From Sulfurospirillum sp. (GTDB lineage Bacteria; Campylobacterota; Campylobacteria; Campylobacterales; Sulfurospirillaceae): DNA of 64,000 bases. The stretch lies in contig JADGDR010000005.1 in the NCBI GenBank assembly GCA_016744795.1, forward strand, positions 124,001-188,000. The letters run 5' to 3'. Below the pieces are notes generated by a model that had not been told where the DNA came from, searched no databases, and saw nothing but the letters and a program-made list of their open reading frames with translations. Both the position numbers and the translations under genes were made by a program. Positions 34,395 to 43,361 of this stretch are shown one piece after another. How positions within the stretch are numbered: position 1 is the first letter of the stretch; each line of letters opens with the position of its first letter.

Positions 34395-36235
34395 CAAGCT
34401 AACAACTCTTTTAAATCATCACTTATGCTAGATTCTAGTTTCTTTATATCTTTCATGATATCTTCAAAAGAATCAAGTTTTTTATACTCATAAAAGTGTC
34501 TTGTAAAAGGAAGTTCATACCCTATATTCTCAAAGGTACTCGAATCCGGCCAAGATGAAACCAAGTGAGGTTTTACCTCTTCGTGGTAGTACTCTAAGAT
34601 ATCTTTTTTCAAAGGTATAGACTCACTATCTTTTGCTATGAGTAGGTTTTGTTGGCTTGGTGTAAGCTTTACATGTAAAGACTTTATAAACTCATCTTTA
34701 CATGTAAACGCTGTTTTTTCTTTTTCTATATCTTTGAGTCTTTGTGCTATGGTATCTTTACATGTAAGCTTTTCAAATTTCTCTTTTTCTTTTTCATTTT
34801 CAAGGATTTCGTTTAATGCTTTTGGTCGCTCAACACTTACTTTTGTAAAGCCAAAGTCACTGTTGTCAAAGAGTTTAGAGTTTTTAGAACTCTCAAAAGC
34901 TTTGTATAGTTTTTCTATCTCTATGATTTGTGCTTCGTCTATGAACTTTCTTTTACTTCCTAGAGATTTTCTCATAGGTTTTGAAAAGTCTGAGGCATTT
35001 ACAAGCTGTATCTTGCCTTTTCTTTTTTTGCTCTTCTTATTTGTAAGAACCCAAATGTAAGTAGAAATGCCTGTGTTGTAAAAAAGGTCAGTTGGTAGGG
35101 CTATTATGCCCTCTAACATATCGTTCTCTATTATCCACTTTCTTATGTTACTCTCACCACTTCCTGCATCACCCGTAAAAAGAGGTGAGCCATTGAAGAT
35201 GATAGCTATACGACTTCCTTCCTTATCTTTCACCATCTTTCTTATCATGTTTTGTAAAAAAAGCAGTGAGCCATCGCTAACTCTTGGTGTTCCTGCTCCA
35301 AATCTTCCATCAAATCCATATGTTGCATGTTCACTGTTGACATAAGCTTGCTCTTTTTTCCACTGCACACCAAAAGGAGGATTTGAGATAAGATAACGAT
35401 AGTGTTTTGCTTTGTGTCCATCATCTATAAGTGTATTACCAAAGGCTATGTTGTTTGTATCTTGTCCTTTTATAAGCATGTCTGCTTTACAAATAGCATA
35501 AGATTCGTCGTTTATTTCTTGGCCGTAAAGTTCTACTTTTGCATCTTTGTTTTTACTTAAAATGTACTTTTGACCGACTGAGAGCATACCACCCGTTCCA
35601 CAACAAAAATCTGCTATTGAGATAACTTTACCTTTTTTGCCTATTTGCTCATCTTTGTCCATAAAAAGCATTTTCATACAAAGCTCTATCACTTCTCTTG
35701 GAGTGTAGTGGTCTCCTGCTTCTGCATTTTCTTTGAACTTTCTGATTAACTCTTCAAAGATATAACCCATGGTTTGGTTGTCTACTCTTTTTGGATGTAA
35801 ATCAACTTCATTAAACTCTTTAATAACATAGTAAAGTTGATTGTTTTTTGCTAGTTTGTCTATGTCTTTGTTAAAATCAAAGTGAGAAATAATATCTTTT
35901 ATATTTGAAGAAAAACCTTGAAGATAGTTTATGAAGTTCTCTTTTAAGTTATCTTGGTCATCACATAAATTATCAAATCCAAATGAAGAGATATTGTAAA
36001 AATCCAAACCATCAAGCTCAGTTTTTATGAGCTCTTCTTGTGAGGCTTCAGGAATGTCCTTGTAAAGTTTATAAGCTTTTAAAATAGCCTCTTTTTTTTC
36101 GTTGATTATTTCATCAAACCTTTTAATCACACACATTGGGAGTATGACATCGCCATATTTTTCAGGTTTATAAACTCCTCTTAGGCTCTCGGCTATTTGC
36201 CAGATCAAGTTTATTTTGTCGTTAAAGTTTATCAT
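34394..36235 (-). CDS. hsdM: Type I restriction enzyme, methyltransferase subunit (HsdM)
   Basis: HsdM is the N6-adenine methyltransferase of the type I complex. The 613-residue protein has the N-terminal helical HsdM domain, SAM-binding motif I (IADFCCGTGGMLSVG near 205-220) and catalytic motif IV NPPF (SNPPFGVQWK near 285). A less conserved linker at about 490-530 contains three TACATGTA elements within 100 bases (34668, 34697, 34757). They encode LHVK, FTCKD and LTCKD, so the DNA motif has shaped this part of the protein. It is the first gene of hsdMSR. Confidence 0.95.
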   Translation of the reverse strand: MINFNDKINLIWQIAESLRGVYKPEKYGDVILPMCVIKRFDEIINEKKEAILKAYKLYKDIPEASQEELIKTELDGLDFYNISSFGFDNLCDDQDNLKENFINYLQGFSSNIKDIISHFDFNKDIDKLAKNNQLYYVIKEFNEVDLHPKRVDNQTMGYIFEELIRKFKENAEAGDHYTPREVIELCMKMLFMDKDEQIGKKGKVISIADFCCGTGGMLSVGQKYILSKNKDAKVELYGQEINDESYAICKADMLIKGQDTNNIAFGNTLIDDGHKAKHYRYLISNPPFGVQWKKEQAYVNSEHATYGFDGRFGAGTPRVSDGSLLFLQNMIRKMVKDKEGSRIAIIFNGSPLFTGDAGSGESNIRKWIIENDMLEGIIALPTDLFYNTGISTYIWVLTNKKSKKRKGKIQLVNASDFSKPMRKSLGSKRKFIDEAQIIEIEKLYKAFESSKNSKLFDNSDFGFTKVSVERPKALNEILENEKEKEKFEKLTCKDTIAQRLKDIEKEKTAFTCKDEFIKSLHVKLTPSQQNLLIAKDSESIPLKKDILEYYHEEVKPHLVSSWPDSSTFENIGYELPFTRHFYEYKKLDSFEDIMKDIKKLESSISDDLKELLA

Positions 36236-36301
36236 GTTTTATTTTACATCTTTTCATATTTTAATTAATAGGCATTTATTATATTGTTTTTAGCATAAAT
36301 A

Positions 36302-36838
36302 TTATCTGATAGTCTTTACATGTAGTCTCATAGCCTTTAAAATTTCATATGTTTTACTAACATCATAAGTAGCACTGTGATGTGAGTCTTCATCAAAATC
36401 TATTTTGTAGAACCTACAAGTCTCGTCTAGTTTTGGATTTTTAACCTTGCCATTTTTGTTTAGAGCTTTTACTATGTGTCTATTTTCTTTCATGGTACAA
36501 AAATGATTTTCAAACTCTACTATTTTGTAAAGATGACGAAGTTCAAAGCTTATGTTGTGTGCTACTAGAGTTTTAACACCCTGACAAAATTCTACAAAAT
36601 CTAAATCTTCTTTAAAATATACACTATGAGTCTTATCTTTTCTATACTCCATTATCATCTCAGGTGTAAGTTTATGCACCTCATATGAGTACTTGTTAAC
36701 TGGATGACGAGATAGATAATAACGATGAAACATATCTTTTACTACATATTCCCCATTTTCAAATTCTACCTTTGCCGCAGCCACTTCTATGACATCGTGT
36801 TCGTTTGTACTATTAGTTTCAAAATCTAGAATTATCAA
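36302..36838 (-). CDS. DEDDh 3'-5' exonuclease (DnaQ-like)
   Basis: The 178-residue protein is a stand-alone DnaQ/RNase T-type exonuclease domain. Exo I is ILDFET near residue 5. Exo II is the HNISFE block near 95, where the usual aspartate is glutamate, a conservative change that may alter activity. Exo III supplies the His and Asp in HHSATYDVSKT near 160. The start is TTG with AAGGA six bases upstream; no ATG is available. The start lies inside the 3' end of the toxin gene, so translation is coupled to the toxin-antitoxin pair. It could act on RNA or DNA. Confidence 0.8.
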   Translation of the reverse strand: MIILDFETNSTNEHDVIEVAAAKVEFENGEYVVKDMFHRYYLSRHPVNKYSYEVHKLTPEMIMEYRKDKTHSVYFKEDLDFVEFCQGVKTLVAHNISFELRHLYKIVEFENHFCTMKENRHIVKALNKNGKVKNPKLDETCRFYKIDFDEDSHHSATYDVSKTYEILKAMRLHVKTIR

Positions 36839-37122
36839 TATACTTCCTTACGATGAGCTATGCGTACAATATGAATAACAAGTTTATTGTCTATTTTTTC
36901 GTAAATAACTCGGTAATTACGAAGTCTTAGTCTAAAAAAACCCTGCCATTTACCTTTAAGTTTTTTTATTTTACTACTTTTTACCATCTCATTTTCATAC
37001 TCTACTGAATAAGAATTTATAAATATTTCTATAGTAGATATAACGAAGATTTGAATTTGATTGTCTAGTTTTTTAAGTTCTTTTAATGCACTAGGATGAA
37101 ACTCTAAAACATAGTCTGTCAT
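36835..37122 (-). CDS. RelE/ParE-family toxin
   Basis: The 95-residue protein matches RelE/ParE toxins: FHPSALKELKKLDNQIQ at the N-terminus, then LKGKWQGFFRLRLRNYRVIYE and a C-terminal IHIVRIAHRKEVY. That last block is the typical beta-strand with His, Arg and a terminal Tyr. RelE members cut mRNA on the ribosome, while ParE members poison gyrase; the RIAHRKEVY end favours an mRNase. It overlaps the antitoxin gene upstream by four bases and the exonuclease gene downstream by four bases. Confidence 0.88.
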   Translation of the reverse strand: MTDYVLEFHPSALKELKKLDNQIQIFVISTIEIFINSYSVEYENEMVKSSKIKKLKGKWQGFFRLRLRNYRVIYEKIDNKLVIHIVRIAHRKEVY

Positions 37123-37346
37123 AAACCCAACTCTTGTTTAACTTCTTTTAGGCTAATTGTCGAGACTTTTCCCTCACGCACTTCTTGCGAACGTTTAAGT
37201 GCTATTTGTAGGTCTAAGGTATCGAAGTACTGACTAAGTGCTTCTGCAACAATGTGACTTTTTTTCTCACCTAATTCTTCAGAAAATGTTGCTAATTCTT
37301 GAACTATCTGCTCTGGCAATGTAAATGTTGTTTTTAGTGCATGCAT
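37119..37346 (-). CDS. Ribbon-helix-helix antitoxin
   Basis: The 75-residue protein begins with a ribbon-helix-helix domain (TTFTLPEQIVQELATFSEEL then KSHIVAEALSQYF), the fold of CopG/ParD antitoxins. A C-terminal tail (SLKEVKQELGL) follows that would wrap the toxin. It is the first gene of the toxin-antitoxin pair and should repress its own promoter. An AAAGGA ribosome site precedes the ATG at 37346. Confidence 0.85.
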   Translation of the reverse strand: MHALKTTFTLPEQIVQELATFSEELGEKKSHIVAEALSQYFDTLDLQIALKRSQEVREGKVSTISLKEVKQELGL

Positions 37347-37656
37347 TATAAATCCTTTTATATTCCTTATTATACATATAATTATATGGTTTGTAAAGTG
37401 TTTTTTACTTCTTGTATCTTTTCGAACAGCAGTTATAAATTGATATGCAATATATAAAACTATTAGTTTATATGTAAAGGAAAATAGATTAATTTGAAAT
37501 ACATTTCAATGAAACTCTTAAAATATGCTAACTAAAACAGCATTTTAAGGTGTGAAACAGATTAAAAAATAATTAGATGAAATCTCCTAAAAAGCTTGGG
37601 AAATGGGGCTTTATTTTGATACAATCTTTTAAACAATTTAATAAGGAGATTTACTG
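37347..37656 (+). promoter_or_regulatory. Divergent promoter region of the antitoxin and acnB
   Basis: No gene is visible in these 310 bases. A near-perfect palindrome, TTGAAAT-AC-ATTTCAA, lies at 37494-37509 and may be an operator. A strong AAGGAG ribosome site at 37643-37648 serves acnB. I see no convincing RNA gene or riboswitch. Confidence 0.4.
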
Positions 37657-40206
37657 ATGTCATTTATTGAAAAGTACAATAACGATGTGAGAGATAGAGC
37701 TGAAGTTGGTGTTCCACCACTTCCTTTAGATGCTAAAGATACAGCAGAGGTAGTTGAACTACTTAAAAGCGGTAAAGAAGATCAAGAATTTTTACTAAAC
37801 TTACTTGAAAACAGAGTACCACCAGGGGTTGATGATGCAGCTTATGTAAAAGCAGCATTTTTGAACGATATATCTAAAAGTAATGTAACTTGTAATGTTA
37901 TAAACCCTATAAAATCTATAGAGATACTAGGCACAATGTTAGGTGGTTATAATGTTAAACCACTTGTAGATGCTTTAAGTAGTACAGAAGATATAGCAGA
38001 GGCAGCATGTACTGCTCTTAAAAAAATAGTTCTTGTTTATGATGCTTTTAATGATGTAGATGAATTAGCTAAAACAAACTCTTATGCTAAAAAAGTTTTG
38101 GAATCTTGGGCAAATGCAGAGTGGTTTACTTCTCGTAAACCAATTCCTAGCAAAATAACAGTTGCAGTTTTAAAAGTTCCAGGAGAAACAAATACTGATG
38201 ATTTAAGTCCTGCTAGTGAAGCATTTACTAGAAGTGACATACCTCTTCATGCAAATTCTATGCTTGTTAGTAAGCTTAATGGCTCTATTGAAAAAATCAA
38301 AGAGATGCAAAAAGCTGGAAATGAAGTAGCTTATGTTGGTGATGTTGTAGGAACAGGAAGTAGTAGAAAATCTGGTATTAATTCAGTTCAATGGCATATG
38401 GGAAGAGAAATTCCTTTTGTACCAAACAAAAAAACTGGCGGATTAGTATTAGGAAGCATTATCGCACCAATTTTCTTCAATACAGCAGAAGATAGTGGAG
38501 CACTTCCAATTGAAGTGAATGTAGATGACTTAGAAACTGGTGACATTATAGACGTATATCCACTTGAAGGTAAGATAGAAAAAAATGGAAAAGTAGTTTC
38601 TCAGTTTAAATTGGCTCCAAATACTTTAGCAGATGAGTATCAAGCAGGTGGTCGTATACCTCTTATCATTGGTCGTGGACTTACAACTAAAGCTAGAGAA
38701 TCACTAGGCATGGATGCAGAAAATATTTTTACAAAACCTGAACAACCAAGTGATAGTGGCAAAGGTTATACTCAAGCACAAAAAATGGTTGGAAAAGCAT
38801 GTGGAATGGCAGGAGTTCGCCCTGGTATGTATGTTGAACCTCAAACTTCAACAGTAGGTAGCCAAGATACAACAGGACCAATGACAAGAGATGAAATAAA
38901 AGAGCTTGCAGCCCTTGGATTTAATGCTGATCTTGTAATGCAAAGTTTTTGTCATACAGCAGCTTATCCAAAACCAAGTGATGTAACTTTACAACATACT
39001 CTTCCTGATTTTATAAAAAACAGAAGTGGTGTTAGTTTAAGAGCTGGAGATGGTGTTATTCATTCATGGTTAAATCGTATGGTTCTTCCTGATACTGTTG
39101 GAACTGGTGGAGATAGCCATACACGTTTTCCAATAGGTGTCTCTTTTCCTGCTGGTTCTGGTCTAGTTGCATTTGCAGGCGTTACAGGAAGTATGCCTTT
39201 AAATATGCCAGAATCTGTTTTAGTAAGATTTAAAGGTGAACTAAACCCTGGAATTACTTTAAGAGATTTAGTAAACGCTATCCCTTATTATGCAATCAAA
39301 AAAGGACTTTTAACAGTTCCAAAGAAAAATAAAAAGAATGTGTTTGCAGGTACGGTACTTGAAATAGAAGGTCTACCAAATCTAAAAGCAGAACAAGCAT
39401 TTGAACTTAGTGATTCAGCAGCAGAAAGAAGTGCAGCCGCTTGTAGTATACAACTTGCTAAAGAGCCTATTATAGAGTACTTGACATCAAATATAGTTTT
39501 ATTAGAGTCTATGGTAAAAGCAGGTTATGGTGATCCAATTACTATTCAAAGACGTGCTGATAAAATGAAAGAATGGATTAAAAATCCTCAATTAATAAAA
39601 GCTGATAAAGATGCTCAGTATGCTGAGATTATTGAGATAGATTTAGCTGATATTACAGAGCCTATTTTAGCTTGTCCAAATGATCCAGATGATGTAGCAA
39701 CGTTAAGTGAAATACTTGCAGACGATAAAAGACCTCATAATATAGATGAAGTTTTCGTTGGAAGTTGTATGACGAATATTGGTCACTATAGAGCTCTTGG
39801 TGAGGTTCTTAAAGGTGAAGGTACAGTTCCAACTCGCCTTTGGATTGCACCACCAACAAAAATGGATAAAAATCAACTTATTGAAGAGGGTTACTACTCG
39901 CTATTTGGTGCAGCTGGTGCTCGTATAGAAATACCTGGTTGTTCATTATGCATGGGTAATCAAGCAAGAGTTGCAGACAATGCAATCGTTTTTTCAACAA
40001 GTACTAGAAACTTCGATAACCGTATAGGAAAAGGTGCTCAAGTCTATTTAGGAAGTGCTGAATTAGCTGCACTTTGTGCTCTTCTAGGACGTCTTCCAAC
40101 TAAAGAAGAATATATGAATTTAGTTCCAAAAAAACTTAAAGGTAAAGAAGAAAAAGTATATAAGTACTTAAACTTTAACCTAATAGAAGAATATGAACTA
40201 GCTTAA
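37657..40206 (+). CDS. acnB: Aconitate hydratase B (AcnB), bifunctional with 2-methylisocitrate dehydratase
   Basis: AcnB interconverts citrate and isocitrate through a 4Fe-4S cluster in the TCA cycle. The 849-residue length is typical. The N-terminal HEAT-like domain comes first ([20 protein letters not shown]), then the swivel domain. The catalytic part follows with cluster cysteines in [11 protein letters not shown] and in [12 protein letters not shown]. Substrate-binding blocks such as [11 protein letters not shown] and [13 protein letters not shown] are intact. An AAGGAG site nine bases upstream sets the start. A strong terminator follows (40214-40243), so it is probably a single-gene transcript. 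Confidence 0.96.
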   Translation: MSFIEKYNNDVRDRAEVGVPPLPLDAKDTAEVVELLKSGKEDQEFLLNLLENRVPPGVDDAAYVKAAFLNDISKSNVTCNVINPIKSIEILGTMLGGYNVKPLVDALSSTEDIAEAACTALKKIVLVYDAFNDVDELAKTNSYAKKVLESWANAEWFTSRKPIPSKITVAVLKVPGETNTDDLSPASEAFTRSDIPLHANSMLVSKLNGSIEKIKEMQKAGNEVAYVGDVVGTGSSRKSGINSVQWHMGREIPFVPNKKTGGLVLGSIIAPIFFNTAEDSGALPIEVNVDDLETGDIIDVYPLEGKIEKNGKVVSQFKLAPNTLADEYQAGGRIPLIIGRGLTTKARESLGMDAENIFTKPEQPSDSGKGYTQAQKMVGKACGMAGVRPGMYVEPQTSTVGSQDTTGPMTRDEIKELAALGFNADLVMQSFCHTAAYPKPSDVTLQHTLPDFIKNRSGVSLRAGDGVIHSWLNRMVLPDTVGTGGDSHTRFPIGVSFPAGSGLVAFAGVTGSMPLNMPESVLVRFKGELNPGITLRDLVNAIPYYAIKKGLLTVPKKNKKNVFAGTVLEIEGLPNLKAEQAFELSDSAAERSAAACSIQLAKEPIIEYLTSNIVLLESMVKAGYGDPITIQRRADKMKEWIKNPQLIKADKDAQYAEIIEIDLADITEPILACPNDPDDVATLSEILADDKRPHNIDEVFVGSCMTNIGHYRALGEVLKGEGTVPTRLWIAPPTKMDKNQLIEEGYYSLFGAAGARIEIPGCSLCMGNQARVADNAIVFSTSTRNFDNRIGKGAQVYLGSAELAALCALLGRLPTKEEYMNLVPKKLKGKEEKVYKYLNFNLIEEYELA

Positions 40207-40213
40207 TAATATG

Positions 40214-40243
40214 AAAGAGGTTAATTTAAAAATTAACCTCTTT
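40214..40243 (+). terminator. Rho-independent terminator after acnB
   Basis: AAAGAGGTTAATTT (40214-40227) pairs perfectly with AAATTAACCTCTTT (40230-40243) around a two-base centre. It begins eight bases after the acnB stop and is followed by an AT-rich run. It separates acnB from the YfcC gene. Confidence 0.85.
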
Positions 40244-40265
40244 ATAAAACAATAAAAGGATTGCT

Positions 40266-41645
40266 TTGATAAAAAAATTTGATTTTCCCCACTCGTATGT
40301 AATTATAGTTAGTTTAATTATAATTGCGGCAGCATTGACATGGATTATTCCAAGTGGTGAGTTTGATAGGGTTCACATAGAGGGCTCGAAAAAAATGGTA
40401 GTCGTTGCTGATAGTTTTAAGTATTTAGATAGCTCTCCTGTTAATCTTTTTGAAATTCCCTATAAAATTATGTTTGGTCTTAAAAAATATGCAGATATTA
40501 TTTTTCTAGTTATTATAGTTGGTGGAGCTTTTAATATTATTATTCAAACAGGTATGTTTCAAGCTTTTGCTGATAAATTAACCAAAAAGTTTGCCAATAA
40601 TGAAATAATGATTATTCCTATATTTACTATCATTTTTGCACTTGCTTGTATGAGTATGGGTGTAAATACATTCATAGGGTTTGCCCCAATTGGCATTATT
40701 ATAGCGCGTTCCATGGGTTATGATGCTATTGTTGGGGTTTCTATGGTAATGCTTGGAGGTGCTATTGGTTTTAGTACAGGTACTTTTAATCCATTCACTA
40801 CAGGAGTAGCACAAGGAATAGCCGAATTACCACTTTTTAGTGGTTTTGGTTTTAGATTGGTTTGTCTTTTTTGTTTTTGGATTGTAACAAATATGTATAT
40901 TATTTCATATGCAAAAAAGGTAAAAGCAAATCCAAGTTTAAGTGTCGTTGATGGCATTGATTATAGCTACTTAGAGGTTAGTGATGGAATTAAGCTTTAT
41001 AAAAAACACTTTTTAGTTCTAGCTGTTGTATTAGGATGTTTTTCAATTTTAATTTATGGTGGTCTTAATTGGCATTGGAAGTTAAAAGAATCCGGAGCCG
41101 TTTTTATCTATATGGGTGTTTTAAGTGGTTTGGTTTATGGATATAACCCTTCAAAAATTGCAAAATTATTTGTAGAAGGTTCAAAAAAACTTCTTTTTGG
41201 TGCTTTTATTGTCGGAATTGCAGGAACAATTTCTATTATTTTACAAGAAGGAAAAATTTTAGATACTGCAGTTTTATATTTAAGCGGTATCTTAGCAAAT
41301 TTACCAAATTATTTTCAAGCAGTTGGAATGTTTTGGATGCAATGTATTACAGATGGGCTTGTAACTTCAGGAAGTGGACAAGCAGCCGTAACGATGCCTA
41401 TTATGTTGCCAGTTGCTGATATGCTTGGTATCACTAGACAAACAGCAATACTTGGATTTAATTTTGGAGATGGTTTTACAAACTATATACTCCCATCGAG
41501 CTCTGCGCTTATGGGATTTTTAGCTATTTCTAATATTCCTTATGAAAGATGGATAAAATATATGTGGAAATTATATCTTATATGGATAGCTCTAGGCTCA
41601 GTTTTAATTTTTACAGCAGATTTTATAAAATTTGGACCAGCTTAA
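40266..41645 (+). CDS. YfcC-family membrane carrier
   Basis: The 459-residue protein is a polytopic membrane protein of the YfcC/DcuC-like family. It opens with PHSYVIIVSLIIIAAALTWIIPSGEF, typical of that group, and has conserved GFSTGTFNPFTTGVAQ and SGSGQAAVTMPIMLP half-repeats in the two pseudosymmetric halves. Family members are annotated as C4-dicarboxylate, basic amino acid or peptide carriers. Because an M20 amidohydrolase follows after six bases, an amidated amino acid or small peptide is a likely cargo. The start is TTG 40266, with AAAAGGA five bases upstream. Confidence 0.82.
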   Translation: MIKKFDFPHSYVIIVSLIIIAAALTWIIPSGEFDRVHIEGSKKMVVVADSFKYLDSSPVNLFEIPYKIMFGLKKYADIIFLVIIVGGAFNIIIQTGMFQAFADKLTKKFANNEIMIIPIFTIIFALACMSMGVNTFIGFAPIGIIIARSMGYDAIVGVSMVMLGGAIGFSTGTFNPFTTGVAQGIAELPLFSGFGFRLVCLFCFWIVTNMYIISYAKKVKANPSLSVVDGIDYSYLEVSDGIKLYKKHFLVLAVVLGCFSILIYGGLNWHWKLKESGAVFIYMGVLSGLVYGYNPSKIAKLFVEGSKKLLFGAFIVGIAGTISIILQEGKILDTAVLYLSGILANLPNYFQAVGMFWMQCITDGLVTSGSGQAAVTMPIMLPVADMLGITRQTAILGFNFGDGFTNYILPSSSALMGFLAISNIPYERWIKYMWKLYLIWIALGSVLIFTADFIKFGPA

Positions 41646-41651
41646 GGAAAT

Positions 41652-42824
41652 ATGATGAAAAAACAACTGATTGATTTTATAGATAAAAATCAACAAGAAT
41701 ATATAGAACTTGCAAATACGATTTTTGATAATCCAGAACTTGGGCTCAAGGAATTTTTTGCTCAAGAACAATTAACAAAGCTTTTAGAAACAAATGGATT
41801 TTTAGTTGAAAAAAATGTTTTTGGATTTGAAACAGCTTTTAGGGCAGTATTAAAAGTTGGCAAAGGTGGCTATAAAATAGGGCTTTTATGTGAATATGAT
41901 GCACTTGAAGGTTTAGGTCATGGTTGCGCTCATCATATGCAAGGTCCAAGTATTGTATTGACCGCTATTGCTCTTAAAGAAGTTCTAAAAAATGAAAATT
42001 TTGAAATTATTATTTATGGCACTCCTGCTGAAGAAACTATAGGCTCAAAAGTTCCTATGATTAAAAATGGTGCATTTAAAGATATAGATGTGGCTTTTAT
42101 GATGCATGGAGCTGATAAAACAACAACAGATGTAAAATCATTGGCACTTACAAATCTTGAAGTAGAATTTTTTGGAAAAAATGCTCACGCAGCACTTGCT
42201 CCTCATAAAGGAAGAAGTGCACTTGATGCAACATTATTGATGTTTCAAGGAATTGAATTTTTAAGAGAACATGTAAAAGATGATGTAAGAATGCATTATA
42301 ATATACTTGAAAGCGGGAAAGGGGCAAATATAGTTCCTAAATATGCAAAAGTTATTCTCTCTTTACGTTCATATGATAGAGTTTATTTGGATGATGTTAT
42401 ACAAAGATGCAAAAAAATTATTCAAGGAGCATCTTTAATGAGTGAAACTGATTATAAAATAAATGAGATTAAATCTCTTAATAATAAAATTCCAGTACTT
42501 TTGCTTAATAAAATTTTCATGAATAATGCAAAAGAATTAAACGCTCCAAATATTGCACCTCCACGAGAAAAAACAGGTTCAACTGATTTTGGAAGTGTTA
42601 TGTATGAAGTTCCAGGAACTTGTATTAGACTTGCATTTGTTCCAGAGGGAACATCTTCTCATAGTGATACTTTCATACAAGAAGGTAAAAGTAAAAATGC
42701 TCATGAAGCGATTATTATGTCTGCAAAGATTTTAGCAACTTCTGCTTACGACTTGATAAATAAGCCAGAATTAGCAAAAAATGTAAAAGAAGAGTTTTTA
42801 GATAATAAATCTAAAATTGATTAA
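41652..42824 (+). CDS. M20-family amidohydrolase/peptidase
   Basis: The 390-residue protein has the M20 two-domain layout. Zinc-site blocks are LLCEYDALEGLGHGCAHHMQG and GTPAEETIGSK, with a dimerisation domain in between (EFFGKNAHAALAPHKGRSALDA) and a C-terminal SSHSDTF. It most resembles the aminobenzoyl-glutamate and N-acyl amino-acid hydrolase branch rather than DapE. Exact substrate unknown. It is probably co-transcribed with the YfcC carrier, forming an import-and-cleave pair. ATG 41655, one codon later, has better spacing from AAGGA and may be the true start. Confidence 0.85.
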   Translation: MMKKQLIDFIDKNQQEYIELANTIFDNPELGLKEFFAQEQLTKLLETNGFLVEKNVFGFETAFRAVLKVGKGGYKIGLLCEYDALEGLGHGCAHHMQGPSIVLTAIALKEVLKNENFEIIIYGTPAEETIGSKVPMIKNGAFKDIDVAFMMHGADKTTTDVKSLALTNLEVEFFGKNAHAALAPHKGRSALDATLLMFQGIEFLREHVKDDVRMHYNILESGKGANIVPKYAKVILSLRSYDRVYLDDVIQRCKKIIQGASLMSETDYKINEIKSLNNKIPVLLLNKIFMNNAKELNAPNIAPPREKTGSTDFGSVMYEVPGTCIRLAFVPEGTSSHSDTFIQEGKSKNAHEAIIMSAKILATSAYDLINKPELAKNVKEEFLDNKSKID

Positions 42825-42835
42825 GGGATATATAT

Positions 42836-42864
42836 AAAAGAGTTGATTTTTTGTCAACTCTTTT
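42836..42864. terminator. Bidirectional terminator between M20 and zinc-ribbon genes
   Basis: AAAAGAGTTGA (42836-42846) pairs perfectly with TCAACTCTTTT (42854-42864) around a seven-base loop. The A-run and T-run at the outer ends let it work in both directions, and it lies between two convergent genes. Confidence 0.85.
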
Positions 42865-42877
42865 AATTGAGGTTCAA

Positions 42878-43246
42878 TTAAGCAGATGGTTTTTCTACTT
42901 CCATATCCCATATTACTGAAATTCCATACTGTTTATCTAAGGATATATATTTAAAGTACTCTTTTTTTGTTTGATAGCTATATAGTCTAACATCTACATC
43001 TTCTCCTTGAAGTAGTTTTTTTACTTCAAAAATACCTATTCCTCTTTTCCCCCATTTTAAAAGAGAATTTCCCCAAATACGAAAAGAACAAGTAGCTTCT
43101 TTTTTTAATTCAAATACTTCACCATCTTCACTATACCAAGAGGCATTTGAGCATGTATATACTTTTGCATTTTTACCATTAACCAACTTTTTTTCCATAA
43201 CCACCATGCCATCATCACAATATGGGCATTTTCCTATTAAAGACAT
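42878..43246 (-). CDS. Orphan topoisomerase III-type C-terminal zinc-ribbon protein
   Basis: The 122-residue protein opens with KCPYCDDGMVVMEKK and continues to a second cysteine pair around YTCSNASW and ATCSFRIWGN. A helical EVKKLLQGEDVDVRLYS segment follows. This layout resembles the C-terminal repeats of DNA topoisomerase III (Toprim_Crpt-like), but no topoisomerase domain is attached. It may be a nucleic-acid-binding protein; I infer no more. It is a single-gene unit between two terminators. Its ribosome site AAAGGA is contiguous with a TACATGTA element (43258-43265). Confidence 0.65.
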   Translation of the reverse strand: MSLIGKCPYCDDGMVVMEKKLVNGKNAKVYTCSNASWYSEDGEVFELKKEATCSFRIWGNSLLKWGKRGIGIFEVKKLLQGEDVDVRLYSYQTKKEYFKYISLDKQYGISVIWDMEVEKPSA

Positions 43247-43361
43247 ATTTTATCCTTTACATGTAGAATATTAGCAAAATAAAGTTCCAAACATAATAAA
43301 TATTTCAAAATGCAATATTTATTATGTTATAATTCATAGAAAATATTAATTAAGGAATTTG

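Noticed and set aside
34638-35345. Two + strand open frames (140 and 79 codons) opposite hsdM
   Set aside because: They are serine- and phenylalanine-rich shadows of hsdM with no ribosome sites.
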